64,000 nt of DNA, from contig NC_052679.1 of assembly GCF_016802725.1 (NCBI RefSeq), positions 14,315,635-14,379,634 on the forward strand, read 5' to 3'. The notes beneath the pieces were generated by a model. It had not been told where the DNA came from. It did no database searches and saw only the letters and a program-made list of their open reading frames with translations. Below are positions 44,161 to 54,834 of the stretch, piece by piece; position 1 is the first letter of the stretch; the number at the start of each line of letters is the position of its first letter. Origin of the DNA: Solenopsis invicta. Lineage: Eukaryota > Arthropoda > Insecta > Hymenoptera > Formicidae. The translations under genes were made by a program, and so were the position numbers.

Positions 44161-44879
44161 ATGGCTGAGGCGATCTCAGTAAAGAATATCACGAAATTCA
44201 ATGGTACGGATTACCAGAGCTGGAAATTCGAGATGCGGACGTTATTTATGGCCCACCGGTTATGGGATATCGTAAATGGCTCGACGCCGATGCCGGAAGC
44301 GGGGGCCGCGCGTGAAACGTGGTCAGTAAAGAACGCGAACGCGATGTATTTGTTGAGCTCGACGCTCGAGCCAGAACAAAAGAGGCCCATGCTAACGTGT
44401 GAGAACGCGTGTGAAATGTGGAAAAAGTTAGCGCGAATACATGAACAGAAATCGGCATCGAATAAGCTATTGCTGTCGACGCGTTTATACGAGTATCGCA
44501 TGAGTGCGAGCGATTCGATAACGCAGCATATTACAAAGGTGCAAAATATGGCAGCGCAGTTGCTCGACGTGGGCGAAACGGTGATCGATACGGTGATCAT
44601 GGCAAAAATCCTGGGGAATCTGACGCCGAAGTTCGCGACATTTCAGACAGCGTGGGACAACATGCCGCCGGATATGCAGACGTTGCAGAATTTAGAAGAG
44701 CGGTTGCTTCGAGAAGAAGCAAGAATGACAGAAAACGACGAAAGTGAAAGTGCGTTCGTGGTTTCAAAGAAAGTGAAAGAAAAATCGAAATCGAGAGTGA
44801 GTTCGCAAGAAGCGAAAAGTAAAAAGAACGGTCAAGACATTCAAGACAGAAAAGATAAGAAGAAACCCAGTCGACACAA
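44161..44879 (+). pseudogene. Copia gag, split by transposon insertion
   Basis: The ATG at 44161 opens about 240 codons of a Copia-type gag capsid: 'FNGTDYQSWKFEMRTLF', 'WDIVNGS', 'MWKKLARIHEQKS', 'ILGNLTPKF' and 'LEERLLREEARM', followed by a lysine-rich tail. Gag forms the virus-like particle and binds genomic RNA. The reading ends in inserted DNA just after 'KKPSRH'. The missing CCHC zinc knuckle (C-x2-C-x4-H-x4-C) is found at 54855-54896, beyond the insertion. The insertion is the only visible break in this part. Confidence 0.88.
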
Positions 44880-45620
44880 TTTGTAACTGCTATATAATTT
44901 GAGAGTAACAGTTTATATAACAAATGTTTCATAATATTTACATCACAGCTACTTCTATCTACTGCTTCTTTCTATATAATATAAATGTGCAATTGTTATA
45001 TAGTATTAACATAACAAGTATGTAATGCTTCAATATATATTCAATATTGCAACATTACATTGCAGCAACATAAAATTTATATAATTAATGAGTTACATGA
45101 TAATACTATTACTATATAGAATTTAATAATTGCAACTATATAGATGTTTTATATTTTATTACAATGAGCGCATTCAGAGGGAGATGCTTTTTATTATATT
45201 GTGTAATTTTATTATTTATTAAATGTAATACAAGGATAGATTTACCCAAATAATGCTAATCTCTCCGAATTTATGATTTAAAATGCAGACATAAGAAATA
45301 ATAAGTAAACAAAATTTTATAATTTTTAAAAATCTAATTTTTGTTTAAACTTTAATTAAGTTAAGGAATTGATTTTGCATAATTACCAAGTTTTGAAAAA
45401 CTCTTTTGTACTTCAAAGTTTTTTTACTGGAAAAATTAAAAAGTTGGAATTTTTATTTGATTATAGTTGGGACGAAACATAAAAAATAGATTAAAACAAG
45501 TCAAGACGAGTTATCATGAAAATAATTTTGCATTATGTTTCGATAAAAATGCGTTTAATATTTTCATACAGTTTATATGTTAATAAATACTCTTGCAAAT
45601 CTCTTTTACCTTTTTAATTT

Positions 45621-45626
<6 letters not shown>

Positions 45627-45662
<36 letters not shown>
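45627..45662. repeat. (CT)n microsatellite
   Basis: About 18 CT units in the 5' noncoding part of CACTA-like element B. Confidence 0.95.
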
Positions 45663-45666
<4 letters not shown>

Positions 45667-46976
45667 ATGCAAACTATTAAAAATTATCTCTTTAATAATC
45701 AATTTTTTTATATTTCAACGCTGAAATATCTTTTTATAGGATGCTATTACATTTGTCGTACAATAAATTTTTTAGCTTGTTTTGATTACCTGCAAAGTAA
45801 AAGATTTCTAAAATAAGCAAGTATAATAATCGAATGTGAGTAAAACAATTAAGTTTGTTCAATTTTTTGTAGCCTAAGACTTACATAGACGAATTTGAGA
45901 ACACTATTGTCAACGCTATTGTTATTCTATTCTTAATTGTTTTATGTTTAATGAACGATAAAAGTAGAATAACACAATAATACTGAATAGCACTGAATAG
46001 CATACTTCCCGCGCTTTACATTGATTGGTTACAACTGAGGAGCGCGAGCTGTAGCGTAGCCAATGTAGAATTAGCCTTCCGTATGCAAAAGTTAATAAGG
46101 AAGATATATTTCGCAAGCTGGGATTATTTCCTGTCCGTTTGGTTATTCCATGCGCAGTTATCCACGTGGAAAATTTTTAATAAGGTGAGTTGTTTTATGA
46201 TTTATGCATAACGAATTTATTTTAAAACGTAAAAAAAGAAAATCTTGTACTTCAATATTAGAATGCTATTATTATTTGCAGTATTATATCTGGGCTTTCC
46301 AAAATTATCGACGATAAAAGTGATCTAACCTCTCTCTTACCGCACAAAAGTATACACGTGCCGTATCTTATTTTTATTCTTTGAGTTTCATATAATTTTG
46401 TAAAAAACCAACGGATAGCTTTAAGCAATCTCACAAGAAAAATACTCTTCGAAAAATTAGACTAACAGACGTCGCCAAGAACGATTTTAGGTAATTATAA
46501 GGTAAATATACATTAGTTATTATGATAAAATTAACATAAGATATAAAATGTTTTAATAAATAGTAATAACGTTTGTGCATTATTATAATGATGTTAGGTA
46601 ACAAATTAGTTTTCAACTTTGCATGAAAAATTATGTATATGTACCCTATAACCTTTATTGTGTGTAATATAGTCACAAACAAAAATATGAAAAAGATTTA
46701 AGAGATAATTAAAGAATCTCAAAATTCCAATTGAAGAAATTTTTTAAGTCTTTGCAACATGTATCTTTGGTATTTTTTTTTGTTATTTAAATTTATATAA
46801 ATATATTGCTTAATACATATATTTATTTATTTAACGTAACACGTCATTTATGTATAAGGTTTCTTGTATTTCTTTTATTACATAATACTAATGATGACAC
46901 ATTTCTATTCGTAAGAATTAAACTTAATACAGATATAATAACATTAGTCATCTACATAGAATTTGTTACAGGAATA

Positions 46977-48577
46977 ATGCCAAAACCATTACATTTATTA
47001 TCCAAAAGACGAAAGCAGCAATTAATTAATGATGAAATTGCTCGTCATCAACATTCGTCACCAACATTATTATTTGAAAGCAATATGAAAAATATTGACT
47101 CGAGTAATGTGTCAGTATGTGACTTAGATTTATACGGTCCTAATAATTCTGAGTGCAAGAGTAACTCAGAATATCACTCTAAAATAATAGAAAATGAGTT
47201 GAAATATATACATGGGACTGATGATATTAATTTATACAATAATTATGAAATGAAAAAAGGCTGTAGTATTTTCGAAGAATCTTGTAAATCTTCTGACAAC
47301 TTTTTAAAAGAATTAGATACACATAATACTCAAGTAACTGATAATAAAACAAAAGAGTTATTGAAAGATTTGCGCGAATGGATATTACAATTTAATATTG
47401 ATAGAGCTGCTGCAAATGCTAACTCAGCTATTTGGAGGAAACAAGGTTTTGATATTCCTATCGATTGTCGTACCATAATGAAAACACCACGAATAACTAA
47501 TAAACATATTTCTACAATGGGTAGTGGAATTTATAGTCATTTTGGAATTGCACTTGGAATTAAATCTAAAATGAAGCAAATTTTCTGTACTTTTCATGAG
47601 AAAATCTTAATTAATGTACATATCGATGGATTACCTTTAACTAATAGTTCTAAAAGTGATTTCTGGCCAATTTTAGCTTCTATTTGTGTAAATTCACTTA
47701 ATCATACAGAACCATTTGTCATTGGAATTCACCATGGCAAAAACAAACCTGAAAATTCAAATGATTTCCTCAGACCATTTGTTGATGAAATGAAAAATTT
47801 AGAACAAAATGGAATTAGAATTAACGCACAAGTTATTTCTATTATTATCAATGCTATTCTTTGTGATACTCCTGCTCGGTCATATGTGTGTAAAATTAAG
47901 GGTCATACTGGTTATGAAGGGTGTTCTAAATGTATTTAAGAAGGAAATTTCATTGAAAACAGAATGATATTTCCTGAAATACAATCAACATTAAGAACAG
48001 ATAAATCATTTAGAAATAAACAGTATCCAGACCATCATACAGGAACTTCTTGTTTAGAAGAATTAAAGATAGACATGATTAAACAATTTCCGCTTGACAG
48101 TCTCCATTTAATATATTAAATTAGGCAATTAATTATTTAGGCAATACGAAACGTTTAATTTAGTTTTGGTATAAAGGGCCTAAAAATGTTAGACTTGTAC
48201 ATAATACTTTTACAGTACTTAGTGAAAAATTAGTTGCTATGTCTAAATTTATTTGTAAAGAATTTGTGAGAAAACCATGCCATATGACTGAAATTGAACG
48301 ATGGAAAGGAACAGAACTACGTCAATTTTTACTTTATACAGGACCAATTGTTTTACTGAATGTATTACCTAAACATATGTACATGCATTTTCTGGCTCTT
48401 AGTGTAGCTATCAGAATATTGAGTGATGAAAAATGGTGTCAAACATTAAATCAGTATGCTCATGAACTTTTAACATGGTTTGTTACTGAGTATAAAAAGA
48501 TATATGGAGATCATAACGTAATATACAACGTTCATAATTTGATACATTTGGCTAGTGATGTAAAAAATTTTGGCTCT
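46977..48577 (+). pseudogene. CACTA-like transposase B
   Basis: The ATG at 46977 starts 'MPKPLHLLSKRRKQQL'. Then come 'INVHIDGLPLTNSSKSDFWP', 'LCDTPARSYVCKIKGHTGYE', 'GCSKC', and after in-frame stops at 47937 and 48117 and a frameshift near 48150, 'IERWKGTELRQFLLYTGPIV' and 'NVHNLIHLASDVKNFGSLD'. This order matches the Tnp2-type transposase of animal CACTA/EnSpm-like elements and transposase A in this window. It would bind the terminal repeats and catalyse excision. It is broken by stops and by Gypsy sequence joined at about 48578. Confidence 0.75.
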
Positions 48578-50430
48578 CTAGATTTTCGTGCTTTAAACGA
48601 AAAAACCATTGGTGATGCGTATCCACTACCTAATATAGTTGATATCATAGATCAACTAGGAGGTTCTCTCTATTTTACTATATGCGATTTATCTTCAGGA
48701 TTCCATCAAATAAAAATGGATCCTGCTGACAGCCATAAAACAGCTTTTACACCGCCTTTTGGGCATTATGAATTTGATCGGATGCCATTTGGATTAAAAA
48801 ACGCTCCTGCTACATTTCAACGGCTAATGGATTTAGTATTAACAGGATTACAGGGAAAGGAACTCTTCGTTTACATGGACGATATTGTCATCTACGCTAC
48901 CTCATTAGAGGAACACGAAAGAAAATTCAATCTATTAATGGATCGATTGCGCAAGGCTAACCTTAAATTACAGCCTGATAAATGCGAATTCTTGAAAACG
49001 GAAGTAACATACCTTGGACACGTGATTAGTAAGAATGGAGTTAAGCCAGATCCTAAAAAATTAGAGGCAGTAAAAAATTTTCCTAGGCCTAAAACGCCGA
49101 GAAATATTAAACAATTTTTGGGACTACCCGGATATTATAGAAGATTTATACCTAATTTTTCTAAATTAGCTAAACCATTAACAAACCTATTAAAAAATGA
49201 GGTACGATTTGAATGGAAATCGGATCAAGAAGAATCATTTGAAACGCTTAAACAAAAATTATGCGAAGAACCAGTCCTGCAATATCATGATTTTTCAAAA
49301 CCTTTTGTTTTAACTACCGACGCTTCCGGAATAGCAGTAGAAGGCATATTATCTCAAGGAGAAATAAATAAAGATTTACCGATAGCATACGCTTCGAGAA
49401 CTCTAACCGACAACGAATTAAAATATGATACATATGAAAAGGAAGCTTTAGCAATAATTTATTGCGTTAAACACTTCCGACCGTATTTATATGGACGAAA
49501 ATTCACCTTAGTTACGGATCATAAACCTCTGGTTTGGTTTAAGAATGCGCAAGACGCTAACATGAGAATACTCCGCTGGAGATTGAAATAGCAGAATATG
49601 ATTATGACGTTGTTTACAAGGCAGGTAAAACCAACGTAAATGCTGATGCCTTATCTAGAAATCCCGTAAATCTCGAGGATGCAGATTGCAATGTGATTAA
49701 ACACAATAAATCTCTTAATCCTAATGATCCAAAAGATGCAGAATTAATTTCAAAAATGTTAGAAGAATCAGATGAAGAAGAAGAGGACAAAAATTTCGAG
49801 CTTTATCTTTCAGACAACGAAGAAATAGACGAGTGCGTGTCGGGCGATTTAGCCGACGAGCACCACGATTTGACAACGTCTGTACATAAGAAAACGAGTG
49901 AAGCACTAAAAACTCAGATCGAAACAGCTCTTATACATGACCCTCCTGACCATAATGGAATACAGACACGAAGTCAAACAAAGAATAAGAATACTCAATC
50001 ACCAGAAGAATTAAGAGATTATGAAGAGGAAATTAGAGAAATAGAAGATAAAAATGATCCACCAGACAAATCAATCGAGAAAAAGGAAGACGAGAAAATA
50101 AACAGCGAAGATGAAAAATCAATTAATGAAAATCAAGATCGAGTCACGAATAAAACTCACACAAAACCTACAGTGATTAATATACAAACATTTAAAGGAA
50201 ATGTAATTGAAACACGAGATTTATTATTCTTACGCAAAGATAACATTGCCTATTTTACTGACACAAACGGAAAACCACTAGATAAAGGTTCACAAAAATT
50301 ATTCGAGCGGAACGAATTACCAGATTTAAGCTCTCTTACATTAAGCCAAGCAAAAGCAATAAAATATAAAAAATATTATCACATAGCCTTACCTATCAGC
50401 GAAGGGCAGGGAGAAGGCCCGACAATGACT
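48578..50430 (+). pseudogene. Gypsy pol fragment (RT, RNase H)
   Basis: It begins abruptly within RT at 'FRALNEKTIGDAYPLPN' and shows 'TICDLSSGFHQIKMDP', the catalytic 'VYMDDIVIYA', 'LGHVISKNGVKPDPKK', RNase H ('LTTDASG', 'YEKEALAIIYC', 'VTDHKPL'), and after a frameshift near 49591 a linker with 'NADALSRNP' and 'DNIAYFTDTNGKPLDKGSQK'. It resembles the 17.6/297-type Gypsy lineage and differs from the K02A2.6-like pol at 3528. Integrase and LTRs are lost in the gap; the left end has no LTR. The frame 48239-49591 runs from transposase B into this RT without a stop. Confidence 0.88.
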
Positions 50431-50530
50431 NNNNNNNNNNNNNNNNNNNNNNNNNNNNNNNNNNNNNNNNNNNNNNNNNNNNNNNNNNNNNNNNNNNNNN
50501 NNNNNNNNNNNNNNNNNNNNNNNNNNNNNN
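50431..50530. other. Assembly gap (100 N)
   Basis: Exactly 100 N follow the Gypsy linker. The sequence after the gap belongs to CACTA-like element B again, so the integrase, 3' LTR and end of transposase B may lie in the gap. Confidence 0.99.
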
Positions 50531-50761
50531 CATTCAATAACAAAACTGACACGTTGAATGTTAAATAGTAAATTTTAATTTGCATAGTACTGAGAATATA
50601 TGTTTACTATGAATTTTTTGTTTGAATTAATATATTTCGTAAATTTACTTTTATTTCTAAGTTTTGAAATATTTGATTTTTTATAACATAATAAATACTT
50701 ATAATAAATACTAATATCAGGTTATCTGTTATTAATCAAGTTATTAATATTTTTATTACAG

Positions 50762-50851
50762 TGTCAAATTCAATATCTATCACATATGTTGATAAACCGG
50801 ATCTTAATAAGGAACAGTTGCAAATAGCACAAGATATTGCTATTATAAAAG
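50762..50851 (+). CDS. DUF4806-like gene in CACTA-like element B, upstream exon
   Basis: An open segment between TTTTATTACAG and GGTAATCAC encodes 'SNSISITYVDKPDLNKEQ' and 'LQIAQDIAIIK'. Its 3' phase joins correctly to the exon at 51604 to make an aspartate codon. It is a probable internal exon. Exons farther upstream are missing, possibly in the gap. Confidence 0.5.
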
Positions 50852-51603
50852 GTAATCACATATATTTTTATTTTAAATAAAAATAAATTTTAAATTTTGT
50901 TTATACAGTAAACATTAAATATTATATTTCTTTTTAAACTGCAAAATTCTTTGACGTCTTTTTATAGCTATATGATCTTTAATGACGCTATATATACGAT
51001 TAAACTTTATGAATGTTATTAAATTTTTTAAAATAATTGGTTGAATTTTCAACTATGATTCTTCCTCTCTTTCTCAATTATTTTATTTGATGATTTAATT
51101 TTTGTATTGTCTATTTTATTCGATTAATTCAATATATTGTACTTAAAATTTTATGTAAACTATATCGGAATTTTGTAATAGAGCATGATCCGGAGCTAAG
51201 TGCCTTATGACGAAATAACTCCTACTTCACTGTTATATTGTAGAAACTGAATTTCACTAATTGCGGATTACTACTCATACTCTTCATGTGCGTATATAGA
51301 GAAAATTTTGCGCCTTACTTTTACTTTATTACAAAATGCCAATTTATTAATATGATACTTATAAAATAGACTTATTGTCATTTAATAAACTGAATTATTT
51401 GAAAAATACAATTCATGTCCGATTTCATCAACGGTGATTAAACATTTAGTTTTAAACTGTGTTCAAATAGAACTCAGATTTTCTTCAAAAATTCAAAATT
51501 TTAATGTCGTTAGTAAAATTGGGGATTATTCGATTTTTCACAATAAAAAAAGAATTATATTATTATTTAAACTATATATTAGATGTTTTCTACAATTTTT
51601 TAG

Positions 51604-53964
51604 ACCAATATGGTTCCATACGTCGTATGCATGCTTCGATTCTTCTAACATTAAAAAGTATTGACGAAAGATTACATAAAATGGAGCATAAAAATGTAAC
51701 ACAACCTGAAAAAATGCAATATCCACTGTTACTACCATTACTACCATTAAAAGACCTTCAAAGTATTGCTAATGTTACATCCGGAGGATTTCACGATTTC
51801 CCTTTTCGCATCCATTATATAAATTATGCTAAACAAGCTAAGGGATTGTCTGTAAAATTTACAACACTTATATCCGGAACTCCACGATTTCTCTTTTATA
51901 AATAACACTATCACCCGGCTATTATAAGAAAAAAATCAAACATTGTTCTCGGAATATATATATAATGGCCACATATTACATCCGGAGCAATAAATAGAAG
52001 CAAAAAAAGGAGAAATCGTGCGACGACAAAATTACAAGCAACGATGCTTATTTAATAATTCATATGGACGAATAATTCATGACGAACAAAGCCTGGACTC
52101 AAAAGAGAAAAAATTTAAACGTTATTAAAGTCTGGCAACAACCAGAGATAAGATTGAGTCGCGACGCCGGACGGAAACTATAAAACTATAAAATCGAAAT
52201 TTACAACCCGGCTTTGTTTGTTCGAACCTATGTTTCATCACGAACGGAAAGATGATTCATATGGAAAGCGAATCCCAAATAAACGGACGCGGCGATATAA
52301 AAAATCGAGACCGAACGTTCCAAGAAGAAAAACCGAAGATAACGAATCCCTTAAGCGATTGGGTGATGCAACTGCTCGCCCCTCTTAGAGTTAAGAAAAA
52401 TCGGGAGAAGATGGAAAATTAGCCAACGAAAGATCATACGAGAATATGATTGGTAGTGAACGTTGGTGAACTACCCAACGAATAAGCTCAAAATTTCAAC
52501 AACAAGGAATCTCCAGGGAAAGGGAAAAAGCTCAAAAAGCTTCACCCAATCAAATCCTCATCTCACCCACCAAACTAATCTCACGCCCTTTTCCTAAGCC
52601 CTATAAAATACGCAGCTTCGAACGGCTCGAGCATTCATTCATTCATTTTTCATTCAAAAAATTCAAAGTTCAAGTTCGCACTCACATCCACGCGTTGCAC
52701 GTGTCGAAGCTGTGCGCGTTATTTTCAAAATCGTTGTAAACTTAGAATCTGTGCTTAAGAATCACATACATTAAAACTCCGACCAGCCCACCGTTGAAGC
52801 ATCCCCAGAGCGGACAGCCTGCGCTGCGTCAAGCACCTTTCAACCCGCAGATTTCCATAGTTCTTCCCTTTCTCTTCTTGTCTAACTAATAAGTAAGTTT
52901 TTTCTTTTTTTTTTCTCTTTTTCGGTTTTACTTCAATTTTCCATTCAACTCGCCAGGAATCAATCGCTAATGAGCAATCACAGCCGTTCATGTCCCAACT
53001 CCTTGTTCCCAATATTATTATTTTTATTTCGGATTAATACAGCAATTCTCATTTTAGACAATTCCCGACTTTCCCTCTAAATATTTCTTAAATCTCTATG
53101 TAAATGAAATGAAAATTCTACTTCCATTCTTAAATCTTAGGTTTTGATTTGATTTAATAGTTAAAATATGAATCTCAACGCATAATTACTATTCCCGTAA
53201 CCGAAATCAATCAATTCCATCTTCTCCTACTCAAATGTAATAGAATTAAGTTTTTTTATTTTTTATATTTTATACTATAACTCCTAGCGATAATGCGTAA
53301 TACTAATTTCTTCAATAACCTTTAATTAATTTCTTGTTTTGTTCACTTTTACAATTATGTATCGATATTAAACAATGTATATAACTTTTAAACTTCTGAA
53401 TAATCATTACCTAATCGTTTCGTATTTTAAACTAACCGATTACGTACTGCTGTCTTAATTAATAATGATTACCTTGTTATATTGTTTTCTTTTTTTTTCC
53501 TATTAAATAACCATAACCGATAATGTATTCATTTGCTAATTCCTTTTGAACCTTTATGTATGTAAAATTCAAATATTAGAATATATGTTAAATTTTAGTT
53601 TAAAAGAAGCTCCAATGTAAAATTTTATTTCATCAAACCCATCTCGTACTCACACACTAACCTCCCGACTCGAAAAGATTACACTCGGTCCGATCCCGAG
53701 TTATAGAGATTGAATTCTCTGATTCAAATTAGGACCAACGATCGCACGATTTTGAAAAGGCGTTAAAGCGTGTCATTACACGTTGACGCATAATTTCGGA
53801 ATCTTCGAAAGTGCGTTCGGCTCGTGCCGCACGTCCCACTAGTGCGGTCACGAGAATAAAAGAGTTTTTGTTCCATCCTTCCCTGCCTTCCTTTCCTTAA
53901 GGCTGGATGTAACACTAACTTAGAAGAACTTCTCACAACCAACGATTCAGCTCTTTCTCAATAT
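51604..53964 (+). pseudogene. DUF4806-like exon, split by solo LTR K2
   Basis: After the acceptor ACAATTTTTTAG at 51603 the exon encodes 'DQYGSIRRMHASILLTLKSI', then 'LLPLLPLKDLQSIAN'. At 51772 LTR K2 interrupts it. From 53919 it continues with 'LEELLTTNDSALSQY' to a GTAAGT donor at 53965. When one CTAA target copy is removed the frame is continuous. The sequence matches the start of a DUF4806-type domain common in hymenopteran genomes, function unknown. The LTR brings stops, so normal product is lost unless the LTR is spliced out. Confidence 0.65.
51773..53914 (+). mobile_element. Solo LTR K2 (2142 bp)
   Basis: TGTTACATCC to GGATGTAACA with CTAA duplicated on both sides (51769-51772, 53915-53918). 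It matches K1 over most of its length, including promoter, exon 1 and donor (after A52892), but the coding exon is missing: the stretch 52910-53220 has no homologous frame. It has no nested LTR and so shows the empty site for LTR B near 53440. Confidence 0.95.
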
Positions 53965-54042
53965 GTAAGTATAATTTCTAATAATAGAATTTATAATTTT
54001 AAATAATAAGAATAACTTCTAAAAATATTTTTCTTTTTTTAG

Positions 54043-54312
54043 ACAAATTTTGTTACCAATATTGGAGAGCATACAGCAAAAGAGAATATTCATAGAATTT
54101 TAAGAAAAGTTTTTTCTGATGAGTGTGCTAAACTTTGTTCATGGAAAAGGGAAAAAAAAAACAATTATGCTGTTTATAATTTACGCATAATTACAGAAAT
54201 TAGCCAAGCCGTTACTTTATCTTACGAACTAAAAGAAATTGAATTTGAAGACGTTACTGCAGAATGGTTTCGTTTTGCAAAACAACGAGCTGCAAGAAAA
54301 AGTCAGCATTAA
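54043..54312 (+). CDS. DUF4806-like gene, last exon
   Basis: The exon follows TTCTTTTTTTAG and encodes 89 residues to a TAA: 'TNFVTNIGEHTAKENIHRIL', 'FSDECAKLCSWKREKKNNYA', 'YNLRIITEISQAV' and 'WFRFAKQRAARKSQH'. The 'iL...vf..e.a...sW' pattern and basic C-terminus fit DUF4806. It is in phase with the previous exon. A gene of this type inside a CACTA-like transposon suggests an accessory or second element protein, since it lies between transposase and right end. Its role is not known to me. Confidence 0.65.
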   Translation, partial: TNFVTNIGEHTAKENIHRILRKVFSDECAKLCSWKREKKNNYAVYNLRIITEISQAVTLSYELKEIEFEDVTAEWFRFAKQRAARKSQH

Positions 54313-54834
54313 AGGAATAATGATTTCTAATACATTTATTAATGTAAAATTATTGGTCTAATTTGTGCTAACAAATCTTTATATTTTAGATATGTCATTT
54401 ATATGTCAATTATTATGTCATTTAACGTATTGCATAATACATCTCAATATTATAATTTTATATTGTAATTTTATTAATACATATGTACGTTTTAAAAAAT
54501 AAAACTTTTTTACTGTATATTTATTGAAACGATTATTTTCCTTTAATATAAACGTAACGTCCTTTTTATCACTATAATTATATCTCATTTATATTTAATT
54601 TATATATATGTTATATAAATCGTATGTCATTTCTTCGTAGTTACATTCGCAGTTAATATGTAACATGTATATAACAGCTATGACCTACGGTGATTTATTT
54701 CAACATAAATATGTCGTTACTGTTACTTTCGAAAAAGGGCGAAATTATAATATAGCTACAATATTGCAGCAACTTTCACGTTATATAAAACGAGATCATA
54801 AAATATATAACTATTATATAGTGGACATATAACT

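Larger units (their letters stand above)
44880..54830 (+). mobile_element. CACTA-like transposon B inside Copia gag
   Basis: Removing 44880-54830 brings the two gag halves back together in frame, which fixes the borders to within 2-3 bases. Ends show imperfect inverted similarity centred on CTATATAAT, and AT-rich subterminal motifs such as TTATATAG recur near both ends. Inside are a damaged transposase (46977-48577), a Gypsy fragment, a gap, DUF4806-like exons (50762-54312) and solo LTR K2. 44880-46976 is noncoding with a (CT)n run at 45627-45662. 54313-54830 is AT-rich. A 2-3 bp target duplication (AA or similar) fits CACTA elements. Confidence 0.7.
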
